A stretch of 64,000 nt of DNA, from assembly GCA_963764955.1 (NCBI GenBank), contig CAVXVE010000019.1:62001-126000 (forward strand). The letters are read 5' to 3'. The position numbers and the translations under genes are program-made. This DNA is from Roseiarcus sp963764955. Its GTDB lineage: Bacteria; Pseudomonadota; Alphaproteobacteria; Rhizobiales; Beijerinckiaceae. This document shows positions 1 through 8,401 of this stretch, piece after piece (positions within the stretch are counted from its first letter, which is position 1; every line of letters starts with the position of its first letter). The notes under the pieces were generated by a model that saw nothing but the letters and a program-made list of their open reading frames with translations, did no database searches and was not told the DNA's origin.

Positions 1-189
1 GACGTATTTGGGATGAGCAGGGTCGCGGACGTCGATGACGGAAAATCCCTTGGAGAAGATATGGCCGATATAGGCGTAGCCGCGGTGCACCATGATCTGC
101 ACGCCGTCGCAGCGCCCGTCCTGATCGCTGTAGCCGACGAGGCGCATGTTCTTGGTCGCGTAGTCGGGTTTGGGCAGGGTATCGGCCAT
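1..189 (-). CDS. LVIVD-repeat protein, N-terminal fragment cut by the window edge
   Basis: On the minus strand an ATG at 189 opens a frame that runs off the left edge after 63 codons. It begins MADTLPKPDYATKNMRL and contains HRGYAYIGHIFSKGFSVID followed by VRDPAHPKYV. Such segments, in which a 'seen/view' strand is followed by 'v-D-v-r-D-P-x-x-P', are typical of LVIVD/beta-propeller repeat proteins, often of unknown function. It lies downstream of the sugar-type ABC transporter genes on the same strand, 138 bp after the binding-protein stop, so it may be the last gene of that operon. The function is not known. The rest of the gene lies outside the window. Confidence 0.6.
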   Translation of the reverse strand, partial: MADTLPKPDYATKNMRLVGYSDQDGRCDGVQIMVHRGYAYIGHIFSKGFSVIDVRDPAHPKYV

Positions 190-327
190 CGTCGGTCTCC
201 GTATCGTGCTCATTGAAAAAAGACTAGGGGCGCGTCGGGCCCATCGGCGTCAGGCGCATCGTCTCACACAAAGAGGACGCCGCTCAAAGCGCGACGCCCT
301 CTCGTCGGAACATGCCCGGTCTGGCGC

Positions 328-1455
328 CTACTTCACGCCCCAGATTTCTTTGTAGTGTTCCTTGTAACCGTTGTCAGGGTCGAAAATATTATGCGCGCCG
401 CCGTCCTTGTCGATATTGGCGTTGATGAACAGGTGGACGTGCGACACGTAACCGCTCGGCGGCTGCCCGGCGAAAGCGCGGTTCAGTTCGTCGATCGTCT
501 GCCAGCCCTGCAGATGAAGCGGCTCGGCGACGGTCGCAAGCTGATATTGCTTGCCGCGAATGCGCTCGAACGCCGGCACCGATCCGTCGCCCGCGGAGAT
601 CTGCCGCGGATAGCCGGTCGCCGGATCGACGCCCGCCGACTGCAGCGACGGAGCGGAGAAGTCGAAATAGAGATCATTGACGGCGATCGAATAGGTCCAC
701 GCCTTGCCGTACTTCGACAACAGCGAGGTCGTGAGCTGCGGCATCCGGTTGGCGAGGTCGCCGATCGGCGTGTCCTCGATCGCCAGCACCTTGCAGCCCG
801 CGCAGCCTTCAATCGCCGCCTTCTCCGCATTGGTTTTGGCGGTGGCGATTCCATAGATGCTGTCGGTGAAGAGGATCACGCCAGCCTTTCCGCCGGAATC
901 GACCACGGCGTAAAGGGCGGAAGCCTTGGCGACCTCGTTCGGGTCGGTGGTGATATTGGTGAAGACGTTGGGATTGGCCGCGATCTTGCCCGGGCCCGGA
1001 CCTGAGTGCCAGCCGACGACCTTGATCCCGGCCTTGACCGCCTGTTCGATCGTCGGCGCCTGCTCGACCGCGTCAGGGCTGCCGAGAATGATGCCGTCGG
1101 GCTTGAGCGCGATCGCCTGGGTCATCGCCGACGTGCGTCCCGGGACTGATCCCTGGCCGTCGAGAATGCGGAACTCCCAGCCGAGCGCCTTGGCCGCCTC
1201 GGCCGCGCCGTCGCCAACGCCTTGCGCCCCGCCGTTGCGCTGATCGGTGGAGACATAGATCACGAGCTTCTTGCCCTGCGCCTTCGGGCCGGTGGTCGGA
1301 CCGTCCCATTTCGTCACCGGCGCGATCGCCTGGGCGATATAGTCCTTGGCCGCCTTCATGTAGGCGTCGTCGTCGGCCCGCGCGCTGGGTGCGCCCAGTC
1401 CCGTCAGCGCGGCGGAAGCCATCAGGCTCCCGGCCACAAGATATGATTTCGGCAT
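328..1455 (-). CDS. Sugar ABC transporter substrate-binding protein (RbsB-type)
   Basis: A periplasmic binding protein of about 375 residues in the type-1 (ribose/autoinducer-like) family, which captures a small solute outside the inner membrane and hands it to the permease. The first about 27 residues form a Sec signal peptide (MPKSYLVAGSLMASAALTG, then an Ala-rich cleavage region ending ARA). The mature part shows the family pattern VIYVSTDQRNGG near the start, IILGSPDAVEQAPTIEQA in the first lobe and VVGWHSGPGPG after it. I chose the ATG at 1455 over the upstream GTG at 1470 because GGGAGGA lies 5-6 nt before it, and the GTG overlaps that ribosome binding site. It is the third gene of an operon ATPase-permease-binding protein. 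The ligand cannot be read from sequence. Confidence 0.85.
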   Translation of the reverse strand: MPKSYLVAGSLMASAALTGLGAPSARADDDAYMKAAKDYIAQAIAPVTKWDGPTTGPKAQGKKLVIYVSTDQRNGGAQGVGDGAAEAAKALGWEFRILDGQGSVPGRTSAMTQAIALKPDGIILGSPDAVEQAPTIEQAVKAGIKVVGWHSGPGPGKIAANPNVFTNITTDPNEVAKASALYAVVDSGGKAGVILFTDSIYGIATAKTNAEKAAIEGCAGCKVLAIEDTPIGDLANRMPQLTTSLLSKYGKAWTYSIAVNDLYFDFSAPSLQSAGVDPATGYPRQISAGDGSVPAFERIRGKQYQLATVAEPLHLQGWQTIDELNRAFAGQPPSGYVSHVHLFINANIDKDGGAHNIFDPDNGYKEHYKEIWGVK

Positions 1456-1561
1456 CTGTTCCTCCCTCACATGACTGCAGGCTCAAGGCCCGTCAGCTTG
1501 GTTGCTCCGCATTTTCCCATCACGGCGTGACGCGCCGTCCATCCGAAAGGCGAACCATCAT

Positions 1562-2635
1562 TCAACCTGGGACCTTTTCGGAATTGTTCTTGGCTTCGCG
1601 GTTCAGGGCCCGCGCCGGACGCACGGCGCTGCGCTGGCGCTGAGCGAAGGCGGCGAGCGCGATCGAGATGACCAGCGTCGCGCCATTGAAAAGAGGCTCG
1701 ACAAAGAAGGCGCCGCCAAGCTGCTGGATGCCGGAGATTCCGACCGCGAGAATCAGCACGCCGCAAATCGTGCCCCAGATATTGACCCGGCCCGGCTTGA
1801 TCGTGGTCGAACCCAGGAAGGCGCCGACGAGCGCCGGCAACAGATAATCGAGTCCGACATTCGCCTGGCCGATTTTGAGCTTCGCCCCCAAGACGCAGCC
1901 GGCGATGCCGGTGATCACTCCGGCGCCGACAAATACGCCGATGACATAGGCGCGCACCGGAATGCCGTTGAGCGCGGCGGCCTTCTCGTTGGCGCCGATC
2001 GCATAGATGTGGCGCCCGATCGGGAGGCGCTCGCTGACGATCCACAAAACGATCGCCAGAACGAGGACATAGATCGCGGGAATTGGGATTCCGAAGACCG
2101 AGGTCGAGTTGATCGCGAGGAAACCAGGCGAAAGCGCTCCGACGATCTGGCGTCCGTCCGTATGCCAGAGGGCGAGCGCGTAGAGAATCGTGCCGATGCC
2201 CAGCGTGGCGATGAACGAATTGATCTGAGCCACTTCGACCAGCAAGCCGTTGATGAGGCCGGTCAACCCGCCGCAGGCGATCACGATCACGATCGCCAGC
2301 GGCCAGGGAACGCCGTATGTCACCTGCAGGCTGATGGCGAGAATGTGCCACATGACGATGCCGAAGCCGACGGTGAGATCGATTCGGCCGGCCATCATCG
2401 GCAGGGTCGCGGCCAGCGACAGCATGGCGATGATCGCCTTGTCGGCGAGGATCGACCGCGCGTTGAGCCAGGTCGGAAACGTGTCGGGAAGCAGCAGCGA
2501 GAAAAAGATGATCAGAAGGAGCGTCAGGATGGGCAAGCCATAGACCGACGCGATGCGCACGATCGCCTGTCCGCGCGACAGCGTCGCCCATTCCGAACGG
2601 GTCGGCTCGAGCGCGTTCGACTTAATGGACTGCAT
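1562..2635 (-). CDS. Sugar ABC transporter permease (RbsC/BPD_transp_2 family)
   Basis: An inner-membrane permease of 357 residues with about nine hydrophobic segments and the family pattern of a substrate-lined pore. Telling stretches are MMAGRIDLTVGFGIVM (the 'aGgIDLSvG' motif of RbsC-like permeases), GLTGLINGLLVEVAQINSF and the EAA-like loop IGANEKAAALNGIPVRA. The C-terminus after about residue 330 is hydrophilic and cytosolic. Its first codons overlap the end of the upstream ATPase frame by 14 nt, so translation is probably coupled. The binding-protein gene follows after 106 bp. It would form the channel of a type-I sugar importer with its neighbours. Confidence 0.88.
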   Translation of the reverse strand: MQSIKSNALEPTRSEWATLSRGQAIVRIASVYGLPILTLLLIIFFSLLLPDTFPTWLNARSILADKAIIAMLSLAATLPMMAGRIDLTVGFGIVMWHILAISLQVTYGVPWPLAIVIVIACGGLTGLINGLLVEVAQINSFIATLGIGTILYALALWHTDGRQIVGALSPGFLAINSTSVFGIPIPAIYVLVLAIVLWIVSERLPIGRHIYAIGANEKAAALNGIPVRAYVIGVFVGAGVITGIAGCVLGAKLKIGQANVGLDYLLPALVGAFLGSTTIKPGRVNIWGTICGVLILAVGISGIQQLGGAFFVEPLFNGATLVISIALAAFAQRQRSAVRPARALNREAKNNSEKVPG

Positions 2636-4221
2636 GGGCGCCGCCGGGGCCGCTCAACGAAGCGCCAAGGAGCGGCTCCGAGCGCCGAACGCTCGCAGAA
2701 GCCGCGGCGAGCAGATTCTCGACCGAGAGATCAGCGGCGCCGAGCTCCGCGACCACCTGCCCGCGATCGAAGATCAGCGCCCGATGGCAGACCTTCGCCA
2801 CCTCCTCGAAATCCGTCGATACGATGACGATCGCCGCACCGGCCTGGAGCGCGACATCGAACAGACGGTAGATCTCGGCCTTGGCCCCGACGTCGACGCC
2901 CGCGGTCGGATCCTCGAACACGTAGATCTTCGCGTTGAGGTGCAGCCAGCGCCCGACCACCACCTTCTGCTGATTGCCGCCCGACAGGAACTCGATCGGC
3001 AGCGTCGGATCGTTCGGCCGCAACCCGAGCTGCACGCCGCGCTCCCTCGCGGCGCGATTCTCACGCGCCGGCGAGATGAACGAAAACAGGCTCAAACCGG
3101 CCGCGACCGGATTGAGGAACAGGTTCTCGCGCACCGACAGATTCGGCATGATCGATTCGCCGACCCGGTCGGCGCAGACCAGATTGATTCCGAGCGCCAT
3201 CGACTGGCGCGGCGACGAGACGGCGACCGGACGTCCGTCGATCAGGACGCGTCCCGCCTGTCACCGGCGAGACCCCGAACAACGCCCGCCCGACGCTCTC
3301 CTGCCCCGCGCCGCGCAGCCCGACCAGACCGACGATCTCGCCCGAGTGGATCTCGCATTCGATCGGCCCGACCTCCGCCACCATGACCGACTGCAGGGCA
3401 AGCCGCGGCGAGCCGTGGCGCTCGGGCGGGCGGCGGAAGACCTGCGACGGCTCGCGCCCGACGATGAGAAGAATCGTTTCGTCCGGCGTGGTCTTCGCGA
3501 CTTCCCGCTCCCCCGCGACGCGCCCGTCGCGCAGCACGATCATGCGGTCGGCGATCTCGAACACTTCGTCGAGACGGTGCGAGACGTAGATCATCGCGAC
3601 GCCGCGGGCGCGCAGCCGGCGCAACGCGGAAAACAGCCGGCTCACTTCGTCGGCGGGCAGGCTCGCCGTCGGTTCGTCGAGGACGAGGATCTCGGGCTCG
3701 GCCGCGAGCGCGCGGGCGATCGCCACCAGCGACTTTTCCGTCCGGCTCAGATTCTGGATGCGGGTGTCGGGATCGATGTCGGCGCCAAGCGCGTCGAGCG
3801 CGCGCGCGGCGCGGCGGCGCGCCGCGTCCTGATCGATCAGGCCAAGGCGGCGCGGAAAGCCGAGCGTCATGCAGATGTTCTCGGCCACCGTCATCCAGTC
3901 GATCAGGCCGAGGTCCTGATGGATGAAGGCGATCGGCAAGCGGCGCAGCGCGTGAGCGGCGTCGACGCCGCGAAAGCGGATGGCGCCGGCGTCGAGCGTG
4001 TAGACGCCGGCCAAAATCTTGATCAGCGTCGACTTGCCCGCGCCGTTCTCGCCGAGGAGCGCGAGAATTTCGCCGGCGTTGAGGGTCATGCCGACGTCCG
4101 CCAGCGCCTCGGTGCCGCCGAAGCTCTTGAAGACGCCGCTCACCTGCAACAGTTCGCCGGCGTCCGCCGCCTGCGGCGCGCCCGTCCGCCGAACCGACCG
4201 CGCCGACGACGCGCGCGCCAA
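2622..4221 (-). pseudogene. Sugar ABC transporter ATP-binding protein (RbsA-type), one frameshift
   Basis: A tandem two-domain ATPase of about 530 residues for the importer whose permease and binding protein follow. The first domain has Walker A GENGAGKST, an altered signature LSRTEKSLVAIARAL and Walker B ILVLDEPTASL. The second has signature LSGGNQQKVVVG and a Walker B that reads FEDPTAGVD, so the usual D-E pair is E-D. Near position 3,250 (minus strand, around GGCGGGACGCG) the frame changes by one base: upstream reads ...GVSPVTGG, and downstream resumes RVLIDGRPVAVSS. The 5' end is uncertain. The ABC frame opens at a TTG (4221), while the best ribosome-site/ATG pair (GGGAGGA, ATG at 4228) lies in another frame, so a second indel near the start is possible. 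Sequencing error or true loss cannot be told apart here. Confidence 0.8.
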
Positions 4222-4518
4222 CCTCCATCGACTCGATCCTCCCGCGAAGCGTTCCGCCCTGGCCGAATTGGCGCGTCCGCGCCGGACGCGGGCTTCGTCA
4301 ACGCGGCCGAAGCGATTCCGCTCTCCGCCAGTGGCCTGCTTGGCCTCTGAGAGCGGTTGGAAGTTCGCTCCGTGCTTGCTAGCTAGTGCGGCGAGCTAAG
4401 TGCAATTCAATCAGCCTGTCAATCTCGCTCGCGAAAGGTCGCCGCGTCATTCGCGCGCGCCGCTCGCTCGCACGCGGTCGCTCAACCGGTGACTGATCGG
4501 GAGGCCCAAACGCCTTCG

Positions 4519-4980
4519 CTAATGGACGGGGTCCAGCACGACCACGGGAATCTCGCGTTCGGTCTTGAGCGCATAGTCGGCGTAGGGCGGCCAGAATTCG
4601 ACCGCCTTCTTCCACAGTCGCGCGCGCTCGTCGCCCGTCGTCGTCCTCGCCCGCGCCTTCAGCTTCTTGGTGCCGACTTGCACCTCCACGTCAGGATTGG
4701 CGAGGAGATTGCGATACCACCCGGGGTGCTCGGGCGCGCCGCCCTTTGAGGCGACGACGATGTAACTGCCCCCGTCCGTTCCGTAAAAGAGCGGGAATAT
4801 GAACTTCTCGCCGGACTTGCGGCCGGTGGTGGTCAGGAGCAGCGCCGGCGCCGTGATCTCGCCCCGTCCCGGCACGTTTATTTTGTACATCTGCCCCTCC
4901 GTCCCGCCGCTGGCGAGATAGCGGTTGGCGTGTTGGACCTGCCAGTCTGGCAGGTTCGGAGCGAGTTTCGCTTCGGGCAT
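4519..4980 (-). CDS. Ddn-like F420H2-dependent nitroreductase/quinone reductase family protein
   Basis: A protein of 153 residues in the deazaflavin-dependent nitroreductase (Ddn) family, split-beta-barrel enzymes that use F420H2 to reduce quinones, nitro compounds or enones. The hallmarks are the phosphate-loop region LLLTTTGRKSGEKF (about residues 47-60), then PLFYGTDGGSYIVVASKGG and APEHPGWYRNLLANPDVEV. The ATG at 4980 is preceded by AAGGAGGACACG, an excellent ribosome site. A longer in-frame start at 5034 is possible but lacks one. It sits at the left end of the F420 island and is divergent from the PPOX-type gene. The natural substrate is unknown. The family assignment is firm, and use of F420 is inferred from family and neighbourhood. 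Confidence 0.88.
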   Translation of the reverse strand: MPEAKLAPNLPDWQVQHANRYLASGGTEGQMYKINVPGRGEITAPALLLTTTGRKSGEKFIFPLFYGTDGGSYIVVASKGGAPEHPGWYRNLLANPDVEVQVGTKKLKARARTTTGDERARLWKKAVEFWPPYADYALKTEREIPVVVLDPVH

Positions 4981-5172
4981 CGTGTCCTCCTTCAAGGCTT
5001 CAGAGAATATAGCGCCGGGCGCCGGATCAGCCAATGCGGCGGAATGCGTCGCGGGGGGACGGGAACCCAGTCGGCCTCGTTGTCATGTTACACTACGACA
5101 GCTAGGCTGGCGATTACCGGCGAAGTCGCGTTCCGGCGGCGCGCGAGAAACCCACGCAACGAAGAGGCAATC

Positions 5173-5571
5173 ATGGCGGCGATACCTGCGGACTATCTGG
5201 ATTTGCTCCAGCAGAAGAAGGCGTTCGCGAGCCTGGCGACGATCATGCCGGACGGGACGCCGCAAGTGACGCCGGTATGGTTCGACTATACGGGCGGAAA
5301 GATCCGGATCAATTCAGCGAAAGGGCGGGTGAAGACGCGCAATATGCAGGAAGGCGCGCCTGTGGCGCTTTCGATCCTCGATCCCGACAATCCCTATCGC
5401 TATATCCAGATCCGCGGCCGGGTCGGGCGCGTGACCGAGGAGGGCGCGTCGGCGCATATCGATTCCCTCGCCAAGAAGTACCTGGGCCAGGACAAGTACC
5501 CCTGGGCGCAGCCTGGCCAGGTCAGGGTCACGTTTGAAATTGAGCCCACCGCCGTGCAGGCCATGAGCTGA
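5173..5571 (+). CDS. PPOX-class F420-dependent oxidoreductase
   Basis: A protein of 132 residues in the pyridoxamine-phosphate-oxidase-like split-barrel superfamily, in the group resembling mycobacterial F420-binding reductases of the Rv1155 type. It begins MAAIPADYLDLLQQKKAFA and shows the family series SLATIMPDGTPQVTPVWFDY, RINSAKGRVKTRNMQ and IQIRGRVGRVTEEGA, ending with a YPWAQPGQVRVTFEI region. The start at 5173 follows AAGAGG. The larger open frame upstream has no family similarity and no ribosome site. It is divergent from the Ddn-like gene and convergent with the LLM gene 6 bp downstream. The family reduces varied substrates with F420H2. The substrate here is unknown. Confidence 0.85.
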   Translation: MAAIPADYLDLLQQKKAFASLATIMPDGTPQVTPVWFDYTGGKIRINSAKGRVKTRNMQEGAPVALSILDPDNPYRYIQIRGRVGRVTEEGASAHIDSLAKKYLGQDKYPWAQPGQVRVTFEIEPTAVQAMS

Positions 5572-5577
5572 CCGCTC

Positions 5578-6477
5578 TCACAAGAGGTCGGCGACAGCGT
5601 TGCGGTATCGCGTAAGCGCGCTGAGATGGGCCTGCAGCGAGCACGAGGCGATACGCTTGTGGTGGCCCCGCGCAAAGGTGCTGTTGAGCGTCACGTGCGT
5701 GACGTCCGCGCGCCGCCAGAACTCGAATTCCTCGCGCCAGCTCGCTTCGTCCCCGGCGCCGGTGGAGACCCAGACCTCGAGGCCGATGCTGGCGGGATCG
5801 CGGCCGGCCTCTTTGGCGTAGCCGCGCAGCTTGGCGAAGTCGGCCTCAGCCGCGGGCCCCGCGGGGTAGGCGTTCATCATCCACCCGTCGCCCCATTTGG
5901 CGATGCGCCTCAGCGTCTGATCATGATGCCCGCCGAACCAGATCGGGATACGCCGCCCGACCGGCAGCGGATTGACGCCCGCGTCGTCGATGTGATGCCA
6001 GCGCCCCTCGAATTTCACATGGCGCTCGGCCCACAAAGCCTGCATGACTTGCACCTGCTCTTCCGACCGCCGCCCCCGATTGTGAAAATCCTCGTTGAGG
6101 CCGACGAACTCCACCTCGTTCCAGCCGATCCCGATCCCGAGCCGGAGCCGGCCGCCGCTGAGCACGTCGAGCGAGGCGGCCTGCTTGGCGACCAGCACGG
6201 TCTGGCGTTGCGCCAGGATGAGCACCTCTGTCGAAAAGCCGATTCTCGCCGTGCATCCGCTCAGGAACCCGAACAGGACAAAAGGATCGTGGAAGAGATC
6301 GGCCGAGGTGTTGCGCGCGCCCCAGTTCGGCCTCACCGCGGCGTTCACGCCCAAAACATGATCGGGGGCGGCGAGATGATCGTAGCCCGCCGCCTCCGCC
6401 GCCTGCGCGAACACTCGCACCGTGGCGGGATCGCCGCCGATGTCGGTCAAGGGCAATGTAACGCCGAGTTTCACCAT
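5578..6477 (-). CDS. LLM-class F420-dependent oxidoreductase
   Basis: A TIM-barrel protein of 299 residues in the luciferase-like monooxygenase superfamily, of the F420-dependent (Rv2161c-like) type. It starts MVKLGVTLPLTDIGGDPAT and shows the AAEAAGYDHLAAPDHVLG segment that carries the early strand and the DH pair, the LSGGRLRLGIGIGWNEVEF segment of the cofactor pocket, and PIWFGGHHDQTLRRIAKWGDGW. The start at 6477 follows GGGGAG, and the upstream TTG at 6489 overlaps that site. Its 5' end faces the glucose-6-phosphate dehydrogenase-like gene across a 131 bp divergent intergenic region. LLM proteins also include FMN enzymes, so the F420 preference rests on subfamily and context. Confidence 0.85.
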   Translation of the reverse strand: MVKLGVTLPLTDIGGDPATVRVFAQAAEAAGYDHLAAPDHVLGVNAAVRPNWGARNTSADLFHDPFVLFGFLSGCTARIGFSTEVLILAQRQTVLVAKQAASLDVLSGGRLRLGIGIGWNEVEFVGLNEDFHNRGRRSEEQVQVMQALWAERHVKFEGRWHHIDDAGVNPLPVGRRIPIWFGGHHDQTLRRIAKWGDGWMMNAYPAGPAAEADFAKLRGYAKEAGRDPASIGLEVWVSTGAGDEASWREEFEFWRRADVTHVTLNSTFARGHHKRIASCSLQAHLSALTRYRNAVADLL

Positions 6478-6608
6478 GGCGCTCCCCAAAATATCATCCC
6501 GTCGTTCTCCGGGCCGTAAGCGAGAACCAACGGTCGCCCTAGGCGATCTCTCTGCGCTATATGATCCGCCTCGGGCTTGCCAAGGCCCATGCCATTGGAG
6601 GCGGAGCT

Positions 6609-7640
6609 ATGCTCAGGCTAGGCTATAAGGCGTCGGCGGAGCAATTCGGGCCGACGGAATTGCTCAAGTTCTCTCAAGGAGCGGAGCAGTCGGGCTTCGA
6701 CTCGGTGTTCATTAGCGACCATTTCCAGCCGTGGAAGCATCACGGCGGCCACGCCCCCTTCTCGCTCGCCTGGCTCGGCGCGCTTGGCGCGGTGACGTCG
6801 CGCATCGTCATGGGCACGAGCGTGATGACGCCTACGTTTCGCTATCACCCGGCCGTCGTCGCGCAGGCCTTCGCCACGCTCGGGGTGATGTTTCCCGGAC
6901 GGATCGTGCTCGGGGTCGGCACCGGAGAATCGCTGAACGAGGTTCCCTCGACCGGCATGGAATGGCCGGAGTTCAAGGAGCGGTTCGCGCGCCTGCGCGA
7001 GGCCATCGCCCTGATGCGCCAGCTCTGGACCGAGGAGAAAGTGACCTTCGAAGGCCAGTATTATCGCACGAAGGACGCCACCATCTATGACCGGCCGGCG
7101 GCGCCCGTTCCGATCTATGTCGCCGCCGCCGGCGCCCTGATCGGGAAATACGCCGGACGAGCGGGCGACGGGCTCATCTGCACCAGCGGCAAGGCGCGCG
7201 AACTCTATACCGAAACGATCCTGCCGAAGGTCATGGAGGGGCGGGGCGAAGCCGGCTCGCGCGCGCCCTACTACGCGCGCATGATCGAGGTCAAGGTCTC
7301 GTTCGACACGGATAAACAGCGGGCGATGGAGGACACGCGTCACTGGGCGGTTCTCGCTCTGACCCCGGAGGAGAAGGTTTCCGTCCATAGTCCCGAAGAG
7401 ATGGAGCGCCTCGCCGCCGGGCTCTCGGCCGAGCGCGCCGCCAGCCGCTGGATCGTCTCGACCGATCCGGACGAGCACGTCGAACGCATCGGCGAATACG
7501 TCGATCTCGGCTTCGACCATCTGGTCTTTCACGCGCCGGGCCCCGATCAGGAGCGGTTCATCCGCCTCTATGCGGAGCATGTCCTGCCGCGCCTGCGGCG
7601 CAGGTACGGCGCGGCGGACGAAACGCGCAGGAGCGCATGA
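6609..7640 (+). CDS. fgd: F420-dependent glucose-6-phosphate dehydrogenase (FGD-like)
   Basis: A protein of 343 residues, close in length to mycobacterial FGD1 (about 336), which oxidises glucose 6-phosphate to 6-phosphogluconolactone and reduces F420. The match covers the whole length: LRLGYKASAEQF, SDHFQPWKHHGGHAPFSL, GTSVMTPTFRYHPAVVAQA, GVGTGESLNE, ICTSGK, LTPEEK and SRWIVSTDPDE. The residues that bind F420 and the sugar phosphate in FGD1 are all present: H38, W42, E107, K195, K256 and R280 here (H40, W44, E109, K198, K259, R283 in the mycobacterial enzyme). The start at 6609 has GGAG(N)CGGAG just upstream. It overlaps cofE by 4 nt (ATGA) and so heads the operon fgd-cofE-cofD-cofC. Sugar-6-phosphate relatives with broader specificity are the main alternative. 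Confidence 0.85.
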   Translation: MLRLGYKASAEQFGPTELLKFSQGAEQSGFDSVFISDHFQPWKHHGGHAPFSLAWLGALGAVTSRIVMGTSVMTPTFRYHPAVVAQAFATLGVMFPGRIVLGVGTGESLNEVPSTGMEWPEFKERFARLREAIALMRQLWTEEKVTFEGQYYRTKDATIYDRPAAPVPIYVAAAGALIGKYAGRAGDGLICTSGKARELYTETILPKVMEGRGEAGSRAPYYARMIEVKVSFDTDKQRAMEDTRHWAVLALTPEEKVSVHSPEEMERLAAGLSAERAASRWIVSTDPDEHVERIGEYVDLGFDHLVFHAPGPDQERFIRLYAEHVLPRLRRRYGAADETRRSA

Positions 7641-8401
7641 GTTCACTGGAGGTCATTGCGCTGAAGGGCCTGCCCCGGATCGGCGCGGGCGACGACCTGG
7701 CCGAACTCATCGCCTCGGCGATCGAGCGGAGTGGTGTTGTCCCGCGCGCGACCGACGTGCTTGTCGTCGCGCAGAAGATCGTGTCGAAGGCTGAAGCGCG
7801 CGTCGTCGACCTCCCGACGGTCGAACCCTCCGCCAGGGCGCTTAAGCTCGCCGCGGAAATCGACAAGGACCCGCGGCTTGTCGAGATCATCCTGTCGGAA
7901 TCGGTTCGCATCGTGCGAGCGCGCCGCGGCGTTCTGATCGTCGAGCATAAGCTCGGCTTCATCATGGCGAACGCTGGCGTGGACCAGTCGAATGTGGGGC
8001 CTACGGACGGCGCCCAGCGCGTGCTTCTGTTGCCGGAGGATCCGGACGCGAGCGCCGAGGCGCTGCGCCGCGGGCTTGCGGCGAAGATCGGGATCGACAT
8101 CGCCGTCGTCATCAACGACAGCTTTGGCCGTCCCTGGCGCCAGGGAACCGTTGGCGTCGCGATCGGCGTCTCGGGTCTGCCCGCCGCGGTCGATCTGCGC
8201 GGGCGCCCCGACCTGTTCGGCCGAAAGCTCGAGGTCAGCGTCATCGGTTTCGCCGACGAGGTCGCGGCCGCAGCCTCGCTCCTGATGGGCCAGGCGGATG
8301 AGGCGCTGCCCGCCGTCGTCATTCGCGGTTTAAGCTGGTCGGCGCCCGAATCGACGGCGAGGAGCCTCGTCCGTCCCCCAAATGAGGATCTGTTTCGATG
8401 A
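7637..8401 (+). CDS. cofE: Coenzyme F420-0:L-glutamate ligase CofE
   Basis: A protein of 254 residues that adds L-glutamate, probably several units with gamma linkage, to F420-0 using GTP. It carries the CofE signatures VVAQKIVSKAEARVV near residue 43, LGFIMANAGVDQSN and DSFGRPWRQGTVGVAIG (about residues 160-175). The length matches stand-alone archaeal-type CofE. The C-terminal nitroreductase-like FMN domain found in mycobacterial FbiB, which reduces dehydro-F420-0, is absent. It overlaps fgd upstream and cofD downstream by 4 nt each, so translation is coupled. No separate dehydro-F420 reductase is seen in the window. Confidence 0.93.
   Translation: MSSLEVIALKGLPRIGAGDDLAELIASAIERSGVVPRATDVLVVAQKIVSKAEARVVDLPTVEPSARALKLAAEIDKDPRLVEIILSESVRIVRARRGVLIVEHKLGFIMANAGVDQSNVGPTDGAQRVLLLPEDPDASAEALRRGLAAKIGIDIAVVINDSFGRPWRQGTVGVAIGVSGLPAAVDLRGRPDLFGRKLEVSVIGFADEVAAAASLLMGQADEALPAVVIRGLSWSAPESTARSLVRPPNEDLFR

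Noticed and set aside
1502..2827. 441-codon plus-strand open frame opposite the permease
   Set aside because: Low-complexity Arg/Asp/Gln composition and no motif. The minus strand encodes a clear RbsC-type permease.
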